This document shows positions 1-12,072 of a DNA stretch of 64,000 nt, in pieces. The position numbers were made by a program, and so were the translations under genes. The stretch is from Butyriboletus loyo. Lineage: Eukaryota; Basidiomycota; Agaricomycetes; Boletales; Boletaceae. The stretch lies in NCBI GenBank assembly GCA_038093515.1, contig JBBPSI010000023.1:62001-126000 (forward strand), written 5' to 3'. Positions within the stretch are counted from its first letter, which is position 1, and each line of letters starts with the position of its first letter. The notes beneath the pieces are model-generated. The model saw nothing but the letters and a program-made list of their open reading frames with translations, ran no database searches and was not told the origin of the DNA.

Positions 1-2244
1 TCGGACATGATCACAGACAAACGTACCGGTCAACAAGAAGACGGGGAAATATCGCTTCTTCTCCAACTGCGCACACCAATTCCACGCGCTCGTCAAACGC
101 CCGTCGATACAGCTCCCCGCATCGAAAAAGTTGTCGGCCCCGGAACCGTCGAATCCATGCCGGAAGAAATCGGAGAGGATTTCTCGTATACAGTTCTCGA
201 TCGAACCGAACTCGTCATCGATGTAGGAACGCAGCGCAGGTTTGTCTGCGAGACCGGGTATCTGTGAGAGGGTATTGCAAATGGGAAGGAGGATGCGGTA
301 GATTTGAGAGTATTTGTCTACAAAGGAATTGATCAGGACGTTCTCGGGGCGATGAGAATGAGTCAGTTTACCGATGAACATCAGAGCGTTGGGGACGTTA
401 TGATCGCCCATGTGGATGGCAGACGAACCGATCCAGGATCCAACGCTTTGCTGAGCACGGTGAAGGATCGTGTGCATCATCCGCAGCGTTTTTGGAGAAG
501 CTTGGACTCTGTTCAAACCCTGACCTGTATCACGAAGACGATAAGGGACACTTTCAGAGAGCAAGTCTTGCTCCGCGAGAGACCACAATCGGAACATGTC
601 TGAGCGGCCAGCGTGAACCAAAGTTCACGAGCAGACACAACGAGAACGTACCGTGCAAAATCTCACGCCAGAGCGTCAGACTTTGTAACGCGTACGCGTA
701 TTGCTTCACGTGGTCGTGACTGAGCCTTGCACCACCCTTGCCGCTCCGAATCGCCAAGCTGTATTTCGATTCTTTTGCTTGCGTGGGGTGAAAGTACGCT
801 TTTAGGTAATGAATCATGCGGTCACAAGGATCACGATTCGTCCGCAAGAAAGCGTGGTTGTCTCCAATGCTGTAGAGACATTGACGGACTTGTTCCTGGT
901 TTAAACCTTCGCATTGATAGCGAGAAGCAAGCGTCTCGATCGCGCGTTCCTTGCTTTTGATATCTTTTTGAATGTCACGTCGAGAGCGCCCATCGGCGTA
1001 GATTTCCTTAGTTGCGACAGATATAAGATTATCACGAAGGAGGTCCATGGCGCCGTGCTGCTCCAGCACGCTGTACACGGTCCGGATGGGTTTGACACAA
1101 GAAAAGCTGAGCATGTCCTTCACCTCGTGCGCCTGGCTATCCTGAAACACGACTGTCATCAACCATTCGATCGAAGTACCTCGAGGAATCCCATGCCCAC
1201 CTGAAGAAGATAGATCAACTTGCCGTATGTCGTACGCATTTTGTCGGGGTTCATGATCTTGTGCCGCCGTCCGAGCTCGAATATCTGCTGGTAAAACTCT
1301 GCATTACATTGGAAATCACGGTCCGTGAAGAGCTCTTGCCCAAGCCTGTAGTCCGTCGATAACATGAGCCCAGACAAGATCGCGCACAATTCACGAATCT
1401 GATGGACGATCCGCTTTGCTTTTGAGAGACCAAAACCGAGGGTATCGATTTTGTCGGTATACTCTGAAACTTGAAGTGCAGCATCAAGGAGGCGGAGGTA
1501 TTTACGCTCGATGAGCGTTAAACGAAGGGGAATGAATTTAGCCCGCTCGACGAACCATTCGCCGACGACGGTACCCATGGCTGGCTGAGCACCAAGCAGT
1601 TCCGTGGATGGTTTTACGGCGGACCCCGCAGCAACCTGATCAAGTTCTACATCCGAATCTTCTTCCATTTCGATGTCCGCATCAACCTGGAGTTGGACCC
1701 AGATTAGAGAAAGCAGATCGGCACCACGACACCAAATACCTCGTCCCTAGTTCTACGCTCGCCGTCCGCCGTCCCCGCCATCGCACTTGAAACACCATTC
1801 CGAGCCCTCCCCGTGCGCTTGGGCGATCCTGACATGGACGTCACGACGTGCTTCTTTCGGGTTCCCTTTCGATGTTGTGCGGCGAAGCACACTTCACAGT
1901 AATCATCCTCGCATTCTTGACATGACAACTGTGCGGGCTGGTCTGCCATGTGCGCCAGACGATCCTGTCAGACAAATCGGCTCAGACAAACGGATCGAGC
2001 CCCACTCACCCTCGCATTCCACACAGAACCCCTCCGCCGTCGGTCGATTCGCAGATTCCTCGTCCCAGCCCTCCGCCGCTTCCGTGGGTCCATCTAATTC
2101 TTTCTGTTTGAGCCCTGGGTGTTCGAGCGTGTCGTGGTTGTCACCGAGGATGTTTTCGAGTGAGAACGCAGCGCCACTTTCAGGCGGCTTCGCGTCGTTC
2201 TCGTTCTGTATGACTATGTTATTGGAAGGTGCGTTTTCGACCAT
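1..2244 (-). CDS. DUF2009 (UPF0652) family protein with N-terminal B-box zinc finger, 3' end outside window
   Basis: Exons read on the minus strand: 2244-2010, 1942-1740, 1686-1201, 1141-652, 599-372, 317-1 (continues past the edge). All joins keep phase. After an acidic N-terminal segment, a B-box-like cluster is formed across the first intron, CVECED followed by CQECEDDYCEVC and QHRKGTRKKH. Further on the DUF2009 signature is recognisable: RTTYGKLIYLLQ, the stretch around GDNHAFLRTNRDPCDRMI, LTLWREILHDMF, and NVPNALMFIDKY. DUF2009 proteins are conserved in fungi, protists and plants but lack an established biochemical role; a ubiquitin-like or RING/B-box context is inferred only from the zinc finger. 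The ATG at 2244 is the first in frame upstream of the B-box. The second intron (1739-1687) is the least certain. The C-terminus is missing because of the window edge, not a break. Confidence 0.85.
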
Positions 2245-2532
2245 TATGTGTGCATCTATACCACAGTTCTTGAGCGAGTGGGAAGAGTGGGAGTACCGTG
2301 GTGATGAAAAGCCTCAAAGGCGCTGTAGCTGCACCGTAATTGTCACACAGGCCGCGTGTACAACACGCTCCCGGATGGAAACGCGTCCGATCCACGAGAT
2401 TTCAGTAATCATGGTATTATGTATAGACGACACAAACAGCATAGAAAGAATGATTGTCCGAGATATGGTACACGTACACGAGCTGGGTATGAGGAAGAAA
2501 GAAAGTGTCCCGGTTGCCAGAGACAGCCGGAG

Positions 2533-3878
2533 TTACCGTGAGCTACCTGACAAGCCCAAATTCTGCTCAGATCGTCTACTCCGTCCCTCACCATCAACTC
2601 GTTCCTCCCATTCGCCCTTTTCCCATGCTTCGAACACTGCGACATCGCCAATGGCGGCGTTGAACTTGTGCCGGGATCTGGTGCTGCTCTGTGACGACAC
2701 ACTGCCGCCGGTGTTAGGAGGGTAATCATGCGCTACCACTACCGGAGTTATTGGAAGAGTCATTGGTGAAGACGATCCAGATGGCAATAGCTTCGTCTTA
2801 TCGGTCTCCGTACCGACGAGTGTTTTGATGTCTCCCTCCGACGTTGTCCGGGAAGTGGATGTCTGAGAGCCATTCTCGATGTCCCGCGGTAAAACATCGT
2901 CGTCATCGTCAGTAGAATTAAACAAAGGCTCGCGATCTTGAGAGTCGGAATTTCGAGGGGAGGCAGCACGAACAGCGGTCGAACTGGTGGATGCTTTGAC
3001 AATGGAGTCGATCAACCAAAACTGTAGAACGTTCATGACGAGGGGGAAGATGCCCATGACACTAGAAAAGTGACGTAAAACGCTGCGCAGCGAGTGAGTG
3101 GGGTCAACATACAAGATCACTTGAGCTGCTTCCCCGTTCTCTATAGTGGTCCAGCTGAGGAGCCAGTCACCTATACTAGACATACCCGGCCAGATAGCAA
3201 ATAAGGCAACCACGAGAAATTTCATCGTCGTAATGGATAAGATGTATACTGCAGCTTGGCGGTACCAGTACTTGACTGAAGGGGGGTTGCCATACTGCCC
3301 CATCTTCAAGCCTTTGATGCCAAATTTCTTTGAAAGCAACCAAGTTGCGCTTTGCAGCATGAGATAGATCAGTCCGACGCCTTTCAAGTCCAACCGCGTC
3401 GGAACCACAATTGAATGCGTAGATACAAAGTGGCTCACCAGGCATGGTATCAAGAAGGATATTAAGAAAATAATATGTGCAGGCATTTCCAGCATAATGG
3501 TGTGATCCGAGGTGTGATATGAGTACGTTCAGCCCATGGGCGAACATCTGACCAACAATTTGTTTTGAGACATCAAAGAGCCTATTAAAAGCGGTGTTGA
3601 ACTTATTCAATTGATGCATGGGTGAGCGGTTGGAGGTGTTACCATATCTTCCATGGGCGTTTGTGAGTTTCTCGATGCCTCTTGTAGACGAGCGAGAGAA
3701 CGGCGAGTATACCCATAAGAGCTTGAACAACCTGATGTAGGACATTGATTTGATCTGAAGCTGTACTCTACGTGGCAGCCGGACTCACCAGTGCGGTAGG
3801 ACCGAGAAGCTGACATGAGTGACGATCGAGAGGAAAATCGTCCAAGCTCTTGGTGATCGTCCTTACTACTGAGTTCAT
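2533..3878 (-). CDS. STIMATE family (TMEM110/YPL162C-like) multi-pass membrane protein
   Basis: Exons 3878-3789, 3731-3643, 3581-3439, 3380-3113, 3061-2533; total 1119 nt, 372 aa. The N-terminal half matches the STIMATE family: SCQLLGPTALVVQALMGIL, KRPWKIWLFDVSKQIVGQ, HGLNVLISHLG, AGNACTYYFLNILLD, then GLIYLMLQ and GQYGNPPSVKYW. Four to five hydrophobic segments are visible. The C-terminal ~150 residues are polar, with an acidic DDDDD run, and look disordered. In vertebrates STIMATE is an ER protein acting at ER-plasma membrane junctions with STIM; the yeast relative YPL162C is vacuolar. Which applies here cannot be told from sequence. The ATG at 3878 gives MNSVVRTITK a few residues before the conserved start. 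The gene is divergent from SEC18 with a 438-bp shared upstream region. Confidence 0.85.
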
Positions 3879-4316
3879 TGTCGTTACGGTAGGGGCTGTC
3901 CACGAGTGGTCTCGGAAATGCGAGCTCGAGCGGCTGCAGTTGCAGCGAGCAACAAGCCTGTTGAAGGAGCGAGTACTGTTGCACCAAACCCAAAACAGAC
4001 TCAAAAGTTAGCTGGACACGATGACGTAATCTACTGTAGGCGAGTCGGGCACTAAAGAGTTTGGCGATCTGAACGACTGGTGTATTAAACATAGTCTTTT
4101 GACAGAAGGGAGAGCTGAGGGATACAATCTGGAAGGAGTAGCTACTAACGTTCTTCGCATGGTTTCATCGAGCCTGACAGTTGGGCCCGCGCCGGTTGGC
4201 ATCCGAGCGTGACTCAGCCACGCTAACAGGCTTTGCGCAGCTGTACCAAGTCATCACCAACCACGACGAGCACGACTTCAAACAAGCGAATATCCTCATC
4301 ACATTTGTAGCCATTC
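3879..4316. promoter_or_regulatory. Shared divergent upstream region of STIMATE-like gene and SEC18
   Basis: A 438-bp gap separates two start codons on opposite strands, so it must hold both promoters and 5' UTRs. ORFs cross it on the minus strand but show no family resemblance and no join into the STIMATE frame. I see no clear TATA box or repeated operator. Confidence 0.5.
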
Positions 4317-7210
4317 ATGTCGTCGTTTTTTGGTAGGTCGTCACCGGCGTCCAATCCCCAGTCGAATCCATACCACCGTGTACCCGACGGTCTGTCTCCT
4401 GGGCTGAGGTCAAATACTCGCCCACGACCTCCACAGGCAGGGCACTACAGTGATCCTTCTCACGCGCTATTTGAGAAACGATCCAACGATCGTAAACCTC
4501 CTCCACCGCGCTCGGGCATGACGTACGCGCTTACCTTTCTATACGACCAGTCAATGATAGACGATGCATCCCAGTTACACCGTCATGGGTACGCCGAACG
4601 AGACCCTCGCCCTCAAAAACTGCCTCATCGTCCACCCGTCCGACTTCCCAAACGGCGCGCACGTCATCGTAAAAGGAAGATACCCCGTCACTATATGGTA
4701 CGCTTCCGATTTCCACATAATTTCCACCGCTCACCCGATCAAAAGCCATGATACGTTCGCGTCAATACCACCAGGAAACGTAGCAGCTTCCATGTCACTC
4801 CGGCAGTGGATGGAACTCTCTCTCAGCGGGGACGAGGTCACCGTCGATTTACTCCCCGCCTCACCACACCCCGACGCCCCACCCTACCTACAATCTATCG
4901 ATTTCGTCGCGAGCTTTTGGAAGAAGAATTATGAGAATCCTGTGCCTTATGATCAGGATGAATTGATTTCAAAGTTCCTCAATGCGTACAGCGGCCTCGT
5001 GTTTGCACCTGGAGGAATCCACACAGTGGATTTCAAGGGTGATAAATTGAAATTCACAATCGCCTCGTTGGGCATACTCGAGCTTGCCGATGAGCAGCAG
5101 GTTGGGCGGAGAAATAATAATATCGAGATGGGTGTGCTGATGCAGAAGACGGACATTACCATCATGAAAGAGGGAGGTAGTTCGATGAAGATCAAGGCGA
5201 GCGCGAAGAGGTACGTCGTTGACGTCAAGCAAATGCTTTGACCTTATTCCCGTGACCAGAGCCGCTGCGAACGCGATCATTGCGCCCAACTTCAAATTCG
5301 AGGACATGGGCATCGGAGGTCTCGACAAAGAGTTTAATGATATCTTCCGTCGTGCATTTGCCTCGCGCGTGTTCCCCCCGGCCCTCGTCGAGAAGCTTGG
5401 CATTCAGCACGTAAAAGGTTTGTCCCATTTTCGAGTTCATCAGATCACTCCACAAGCGTGTACTCGACAGGTATCCTACTTCACGGTCCTCCTGGAACGG
5501 GTAAAACTCTCATTGCGCGACAAATTGGGAAAATGTTGAATGCGCGAGAGCCCAAAGTGGTGAATGGACCCGAAATTCTTAATAAATACGTCGGCGCTTC
5601 TGAAGAGAACATTCGCAAACTTTTTGCGGATGCCGAGAAGGAGGTGGGTTCCTGCCCAGTCCCCTGACTTGTGCAATCTAACACCAAATCATTGCTGTAG
5701 TATAAGGAGAAGGGTGATGAGAGTGGTTTACACATCATCATTTTCGACGAGTTGGATGCTATCTTTAAGCAGCGTGGTTCAACAAATAACGGGACTGGCG
5801 TGGGTGACACTGTTGTCAATCAGCTTTTGTCCAAGGTATGGCGTGTTGTTTGGCGGAGTCCTTACAGATACTAATTCTAGTCCAGATGGATGGCGTCGAC
5901 AGACTGAACAACATTCTTGTCATTGGTATGACGAACAGGGCGGACATGATTGACGAGGCACTGCTACGACCGGGCCGTCTTGAAGTCCATATGGAAATTT
6001 CGCTCCCTGATGCAGAGGGGCGGTATCAGATTCTTCGTATCCACACCACCAAGATGCGAACCAATAAGTTGATGGACAGTGATGTCGACCTCCAAGAGCT
6101 CGCATTGTTGATGAAGAACTACTCTGGCGCTGAAATCGAAGGGTTCGTCAAGAGTGCGACAAGTTTTGCATTCAATCGGCATGTAAAGGTTGGGACGTTT
6201 GCGGGCATTTCAGACGACGTGGAGAATTTGAGAATAAACCGGACTGACTTCTTCCAAGCACTGGAGGAAATTACGCCAGCGTTTGGTACCTCCGAGGAGG
6301 AGATTCAGGAAGTGATTCAGAATGGAATTATCGAGTTTGATTCCGATATTCACGTGCGTCATGAAGTGCTCATACTTCGGAGCCTGCTGAGGTACCTCTC
6401 AGGAAATACTGGAGAAGGGGAAGTTGTTCGTCAACCAAGTTTCCAAATCTGAACGGACACCACGGGTCAGCGTTCTTTTGAACGGGCTACCTGGATCCGG
6501 AAAGACAGTATTGGCTGCAACGATCGCATGGCGGTCGGAATTCCCGTTCGTGAAAATTATATCACCTGATCGGATGGTTGGCTTTTCGGAAGCGCAAAAA
6601 ATTTCTGCCATCACGAAGACATTCAACGATAGCTATAAGAGTCCGTTGAGTGTTATCGTCGTAGACAGCCTAGAGCGCCTGCTAGGTAAGTCCACCGTGA
6701 CTCCACTCGGAAGGCTATTGACAGGTCGGCCGTGCAGATTGGACATATTTGGGCAGCAGATTCTCGAATGCCGTTCTTCAAACATTACTGGTGCTTATCG
6801 CACGGAAACCTCCCAAGGTCAGTGCCGTCATCCGTCGTCGCATTGACAGGTCCTGAGTATCTGGACTGCAGGGTCGCCGCCTCCTGGTGCTCGCAACTTC
6901 TTCTCTTGGACAACACATCACGGATCTAGGATTCTCGGAGGTATTCGATGCCACCATCAAGGTACCTCCCATCTCGCACCTCGGACAACTAGAGGTCGTT
7001 CTCAAATCGGTCGAGCTGTTCGCTGACGACTCGGAGCTACGTGAGACCCTACGTCAGCTATCCAGTGCCGGATTCCCGCGGAACGCCTCTGAAGCGGAGA
7101 CCCCGACATTACCGTTATTGGTCGGTATTAAAAAGTTGCTGAGTATCATCGAGATGACAAGGCAGGAACCCGAGAGCGCTGCACAGCGACTGATGAACGG
7201 CTTATTCTGA
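4317..7210 (+). CDS. SEC18: Vesicular-fusion ATPase Sec18/NSF
   Basis: Ten exons: 4317-4522, 4575-4697, 4746-5210, 5260-5417, 5471-5643, 5701-5835, 5886-6353, 6403-6685, 6738-6817, 6872-7210; 2430 nt, 809 aa, close to the usual ~760-800 aa. Sec18 is the hexameric AAA ATPase that, with alpha-SNAP, disassembles SNARE complexes after membrane fusion in the secretory pathway. Visible parts in order: a proline-rich, basidiomycete-type N-terminal tail (residues ~1-70); the N domain ([18 protein letters not shown]); D1 with Walker A GPPGTGKT, Walker [12 protein letters not shown] and the second-region-of-homology stretch [20 protein letters not shown]2 with Walker A GLPGSGKT and DSLERLLDW. The GPPGTGKT loop is created by an intron ending just before GILLHG. 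It is tandem with the GLC8-like gene downstream. Confidence 0.96.
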
Positions 7211-7556
7211 TCTCGGTCGCTACTGGAGGCGGCGGAGCTATTTCTGTCGTTGTCGGACTTGGTACACTATTTTCGCTGTGCTCGTAGCTGTACAACCTGT
7301 CGACAAACTACTACATTCAGATTTGGTTCTCGTCTCATGGCATCTACGCGGGACCCTGTTCAACGTGTTTGTCCACGTCCCTGCATCCGCTTGTCACAAT
7401 GTCAGTCCAAGAAAGGCATGTTGTTCCCACATTCTGATACTGGAAATGCTGAGGGGTTCAGGTGACTCTCTGTGCATGATTGGCACTGAGCCATTCGTGC
7501 TCTAGTTCTCCATCGTCCTCAATCGGTATTGTCACACTCTTGACGCACAAGATACG
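7211..7556. other. Intergenic: SEC18 3' end to GLC8-like start
   Basis: A 346-bp stretch that should hold the SEC18 3' UTR and the promoter of the next gene. Two short ORFs (7250-7465, 7278-7505) overlap in different frames and have no recognisable motif. I see nothing else here. Confidence 0.5.
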
Positions 7557-8582
7557 ATGACTAGCGTAGAGATCATACAAGATCCTCCGTATCTCTCACC
7601 ATTACCCCGCTCCGCATCTCAGCCAAAGCCCAAAGGCATCCTCAAGAACGCCGCGCCACAACCAACTGGTCAACAGCAACAGTCCGTCTCTGTTACTTCT
7701 TCTCGACGTGCCTCTGACGTTTTGTGTTATATAGTAGCCTACAATGGGACGAAGCCAACATTGCGTTGACGGAGATTCAGAAAGATAGTCTCATGAAGAT
7801 CACAGAGCCCAAGACGCCCTACGTCCGATACAATGCCGAGACGGACGAAGTCGAGGGTGGTACGTGGTGCTTTGTACGGTTCTGTCGTACGGACGGTGAC
7901 GAACGAACGGACGGGTCGTCCGCCTTTCTGTGTTTCTCCCTCCTGTGTGTAGATATACCCGACTTTCATCTCGGAGCTCGTGCGGGTTCTCCGAGCAGCG
8001 TCAGTTCGAGAGCAGAGTCACCCACGAGCATGCTAGCTTCTGGTCCGTCCTCGCGTAGAGCGTCGTTGTCGAGCGTTGGTAGAAACTCGTCAGGACGATC
8101 TGGGAGTGCTACTTCGAGCCGAAGCACGTCGTTCAACCTCCCGAACGAAGCGAGGGGAGAGATCAGAGCGCTCAAGGTGGATTCAGACGATGGGATTGAG
8201 GGAGAGGAGATGGATGAGGAAGGTAGGGTGGGATTTCGTTGCCTTGACTTGTCATTGAGTTTGGGTGCGAACTGACTGGGGATGTATGTAGCCGCTGCGA
8301 AGCATGCTGCGTTTGTCAGGGCACGGGGACGGCACTACTCGAATGAAGCCAAGGCTATGAAGGTATGCATATCATGGGCGGTGGTGACGAACTACTGATT
8401 GATGAGTGTGCCGAACAACACAGAAAGCAGCGTTGCTTATGGACGAGGATGACGATGAAGAGACGGGTAAAGGGGAAGTGAGCTGGGTCGGTGACGCTGA
8501 TGTAGGCGGTTTCGAGGGTGACGATGCACAGATACCTGATGATGTCGGGGATCTCGTCAACGGCGATGCTCATAGGGATTGA
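7557..8582 (+). CDS. GLC8: Protein phosphatase inhibitor 2 homologue (IPP-2/Glc8)
   Basis: Exons: 7557-7681, 7735 (or 7738)-7859, 7953-8222, 8292-8362, 8424-8582; about 249 aa. The protein is a regulator/chaperone of type-1 protein phosphatase (PP1, Glc7). All hallmark segments are present: KGILKN near residue 20 (PP1-docking box of inhibitor-2), [20 protein letters not shown], the EPKTPYVRY box that carries the regulatory threonine, and [20 protein letters not shown], which is the inhibitor-2 C-terminal helix (HYSNE motif). A serine-rich linker separates the last two. The C-terminus is acidic (DEDDDEE). The first intron is the weak point: its only phase-compatible donor is the unusual GTCCGT at 7682, and two acceptors three bases apart are possible. 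Confidence 0.9.
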
Positions 8583-9357
8583 GGATGTCGATGATCGATC
8601 CGTTCTGTGCAGATAGGCCCGTTCCTCGGCGCTCGTAATATTTCTTAGCATCGGATTGGTCACCCCTGCAAGGAACGGCTTTGCTTCTTGTCTGTACAAT
8701 TTTCGTTCGTTCCATTTATGATGGATACAATTTTTTTCATGGTTTGGACATCCTGGCGATGAGCTTTTTTTGCTTTTCTTTATATGCACAATCCACGTAT
8801 GCAATCCGAGTGTTTATATTTGAGTGGTTTTAGACGAGGGTGCCGGTGAGAACTGACGGAATGTACAGATATCTAGCCGACCTCATCTGGGGTCGACTTT
8901 CTGGGAGCAGATGAGCCAGAGATTCCAGCGAAAGCGAATCTTGATCGACCTATCATCTTAGTAGCGGAAAAGTACCGAAAATCTCTGCGATACTGGCTCC
9001 CTTCTCAAGATAACTACGAATGTCGAAATGCCTTCTATCATGAGCGGACTTGTCAGATCAGAATATCATTGCAAAGATCTGATTTTTTATTGACACCTTT
9101 GCTTAGTTGCGATGATGAGTCGCTTCGGACATCATGTCCGAAATCGGCCGAAGCGGAGTACGAGCGACACGAACGATCATCGATCGCTAGCACTTGTTAA
9201 GGCAAAAGTCGAGCACGATCTAAATCCAGGATCTTCAAGTGGGTGGCCGCGCGAAAATTTTACATACCGAGTCCGTCCGACCCAGTGACTCGTTCGATTA
9301 GCGTGCACCTGAGGGAGATTGATCAAAACGTCAAAGCCTCAAGATCGATCATCTCAT
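8583..9357. other. Intergenic between GLC8-like and MTD1
   Basis: 775 bp with no credible coding sequence. It contains the nested inverted repeat at 9121-9155 and a pyrimidine-rich start region shortly before the MTD1 ATG. A longer reading from 9319 is in frame with MTD1, but the conserved N-terminus begins at 9358. Confidence 0.5.
9121..9155. repeat. Nested inverted repeat (hairpin-capable)
   Basis: CGCTTCGG at 9121-9128 pairs with CCGAAGCG at 9148-9155, and inside it TCGGACA pairs with TGTCCGA across a 3-nt loop; the two foldings share bases, so they are alternatives. It lies about 200 bp upstream of the MTD1 start codon. A regulatory role is not shown. Confidence 0.55.
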
Positions 9358-10986
9358 ATGGCTCTGGACGCCTCAGGTAAAGGTCTACTTCTCAAGGCAG
9401 ACCTCGTCGCAGACACCTTTCGGGACGAGGTCAAGACGTTTTTAGCACAGTCCTCACGAACGCCGACGCTTGTTGGTATTCTGGGAACATCGGCAGCTCC
9501 GAGTAAATTTTATGCCGAGTTCACGAGGAAGCAGTGTGACGAGCTTGGTGTGCGATTCGTCTTGAGGACGGTCGGTTCGGCGGAAAGCGCTGATCGAGGC
9601 GATGGGGAAGGGGTGGAAGAGGCGATCATAGAAGCCAACGAAGATGCGGACGTGGACGGTATCATGGTGCGCACCCGTTTTTTTTTTTCGCGTTCGGTTA
9701 TGTGCGTTTTCGGTCGGGTTTATCGGTACCATGGGGTACTCGTTCGCGCATCCAGGTATATTACCCTATCTATGGCGGGCAGCAGGTATGTGCGCCGGTC
9801 ATTTCATTTCCAGAAAACCGTCACCGACGTCGGAACGGATTTACTCTAGGATCACTACTTGCAGCAAGTGAGGTTTCCGAACGAGCGTGTGTTGTTTTTC
9901 ATGCTTATATAGACTCTTTCTGCCAAAGGTCGTTTCGCCCCTGAAGGACGTCGAAGGTCTTCATTTCAAGTTTCACTATAATTTATACCACAAGTATGAT
10001 TGTCCCTCCCTTGGATCGTTTCGCTCAATGACCCATGTGGACGGGGTATCACCCGGCCAGTGTTCGATTTATAGAACCCAAGTCGCTCACGTCCTCCGTC
10101 CCTTCGTCCGTGCTGCACGTCCCGGTCAAAAACGATATTCCCCCTCCAGGTATGGTCAAGTCCATCCTCCCATGTACGCCACTTGGCACCGTCAAGTGCC
10201 TCGAGTACATCGGAGTATATAATAAGATCCTCGCGTACGGTGACCGTGCCTATGGGAAGACGGTGACCGTCATCAACCGGTGAGAACACAAGGCACGTTG
10301 CTTCCCTTGAAACTCACGTACACCTCGTCCCTACTTTGCATAGATCCGAGGTCGTGGGTAGGCCCCTCGCAGCATTATTGGCCAACGACGGTGCACGCGT
10401 ATTTTCCGTAGATATCGACTCCACCCAGGTGCGCAACGTGTGAAAGCGTCCCTGGTCTCAGGACCTCGTTCGAGATGGAAGGCTTACTGTCTTGTTCCGA
10501 CGATAGGAATATACGAAGCGACCTCGTGCGTCGCCGGAGGCAACACGGAAATACCTTCCCCATCACGTCGCTCACCCGAGTCATCTGACGCTGCAAGAAT
10601 GCCTAGCGATCTCTGACGTCGTCATTTCGGCTGTTCCAACCGCTCAATACAAAGTAAAGACAGAGTGGTTAAAAGAAGGATGCATCGCTGTGAACGTAGC
10701 AGCCGATAAGAACTTTGAGAAAGATGTCAGAGACAAGGTGTGCTAGACACTTAGCATGGCGCGAGAAATATCACTCACGGGCACGGTTGACATCTTCACA
10801 GGCATCAATCTATATCCCTGCTGTCGGCAAAGTTACTATTTTGATGCTCCTCCGGAACTTGTGCGTATTTATTTAGGCCTGTCATAATGAATGACGCACA
10901 TAGCGGGCCTTCCTTCGTTTTTGCTTATTAGAATGCGTCTTACGCTTTATAAGGACGTTTCGGAACCGGTGATAACGTCGGCATGA
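9358..10986 (+). CDS. MTD1: NAD-dependent methylenetetrahydrofolate dehydrogenase
   Basis: Nine exons: 9358-9666, 9756-9785, 9850-9867, 9929-9993, 10061-10279, 10344-10428, 10507-10737, 10802-10860, 10932-10986; 1071 nt, 356 aa (yeast Mtd1 is about 320). It oxidises 5,10-methylene-THF to 5,10-methenyl-THF in cytosolic one-carbon metabolism. Family segments: VYYPIYGGQQDHYLQQ, the KDVEGL stretch followed by NLYHN, SILPCTPLGTVKCLEY (folate site), the nucleotide-binding region TVTVINRSEVVGRPLAALL typical of the MTHFD fold, then SDVVISAVPTAQYKV. Exons 2 and 3 are only 30 and 18 nt, yet both encode conserved residues, which supports the splicing. The ATG at 9358 (MALDASGK) is preferred to an in-frame ATG at 9319. 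It converges with the ORM gene, leaving 189 bp between stop codons. Confidence 0.95.
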
Positions 10987-11175
10987 AAGGGGAGATAGTC
11001 CACGGCAGTTCCGATTGCCATACAACGCCAATATATACACCATTAGGAGGGAATTTACCATTGCAACGTGCGTTCCACAAGAGAAGAAAGTGGATTTGGT
11101 CCAAGGAGGTAGATCACCCTGACCAGTGTCTAAAGTCAAGTTGTAAGAATTGGAATAATCAAGTCAATTATGTTG

Positions 11176-12072
11176 CTATTTGAAGAGTGTTTCGTTCATG
11201 TTCGATGGATCAATTTGCTTGAGTTGTTCCGCATGGGAAAAACTTGGCGTGACTGGAGTAGCCATTCCTGATCCGTCCGCTGCCGCGAATCGCACACGTT
11301 GTCGATGAAGCTGGGCAGATGTCAACGGACGCGTAGACCAGTCTTGACTGGGACCAGACACGTACCTGAGGGAGCTTGGGAATGATGGAAAGGACAATAA
11401 GAGCCGTGAGATTGACAGCAAACAACCAAGGGTTGTAATTCGTGTAATGTGTTGAGGCGAGAAAACTGATGCATGTGTCACGAAATCTACCACACAACAG
11501 GCTGTGGTCGGCACTCACAGCAATATTGGCGCGGTGAGCAACCACTTTCTTGATGGGGTATACTGCGCACCATCATCAATTTGTTCCCAGAGCGTGAGGT
11601 CGTCGTAAGCACCGGCATGTAGTTCGCTGTCAAATGGGATGCCAGTTACCCAGTGGAACATGAGATACGATAACTAACTATGTTGAGCATCTCATTGGTT
11701 GCACACAAGGATGTGGACACTCACTGCAAGGTATATCAGATTGACAAGGGTCCAACTGATTTGCTGCGTCATGCCAGGGATTGTGTCGACTATGATCTTG
11801 CCCGCGAAGACGAGGACGACATGAATTAACCATGCGCCTGTAACGTGGCGTTTGGGCACTGAGAAAAATCAATACACTTATATGCACACACCTTTTGCAT
11901 TGACCCAATTCGCGTTGATGTTGACGTATGCGCTTCTGTCGAGCACTTCTTCGACCCGTCCCCCGACTTCCTCAACTTTGACGATGCTGCCACTTCTTGT
12001 ACGGCCCTTGAGACCGACATCCTGGTGAGGCAGGGAGAGCGGTGGAAGCTTGATGGTTGGTGGGGGACTCAT
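11176..12072 (-). CDS. ORM1: ORM1/ORM2 (ORMDL) sphingolipid homeostasis protein
   Basis: Exons 12072-11892, 11837-11725, 11673-11519, 11465-11366, 11310-11176; 684 nt, 227 aa. Orm proteins are ER membrane subunits that inhibit serine palmitoyltransferase. Conserved features: NINANWVNAKGAWLIHVVL, FHWVTGIPFD, LTLWEQIDDGAQYTPSRKWL, ASTHYTNYNPWLFAVNL and IPKLPQLHRQRVR. Four hydrophobic segments are visible. The N-terminal ~45 residues are serine/threonine-bearing and polar, as in yeast Orm where this tail is phosphorylated by Ypk kinases; the specific sites are not assigned here. The C-terminal tail after the last membrane segment (about 35 residues) is longer than in yeast. The gene is divergent from the Virilizer homologue with only 220 bp between start codons. 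Confidence 0.96.

Noticed and set aside
9319..9357. Longer N-terminus for MTD1 starting at the in-frame ATG at 9319
   Set aside because: The extra 13 residues (KTSKPQDRSSH...) do not resemble the family, whereas MALDASGK at 9358 directly precedes conserved sequence.
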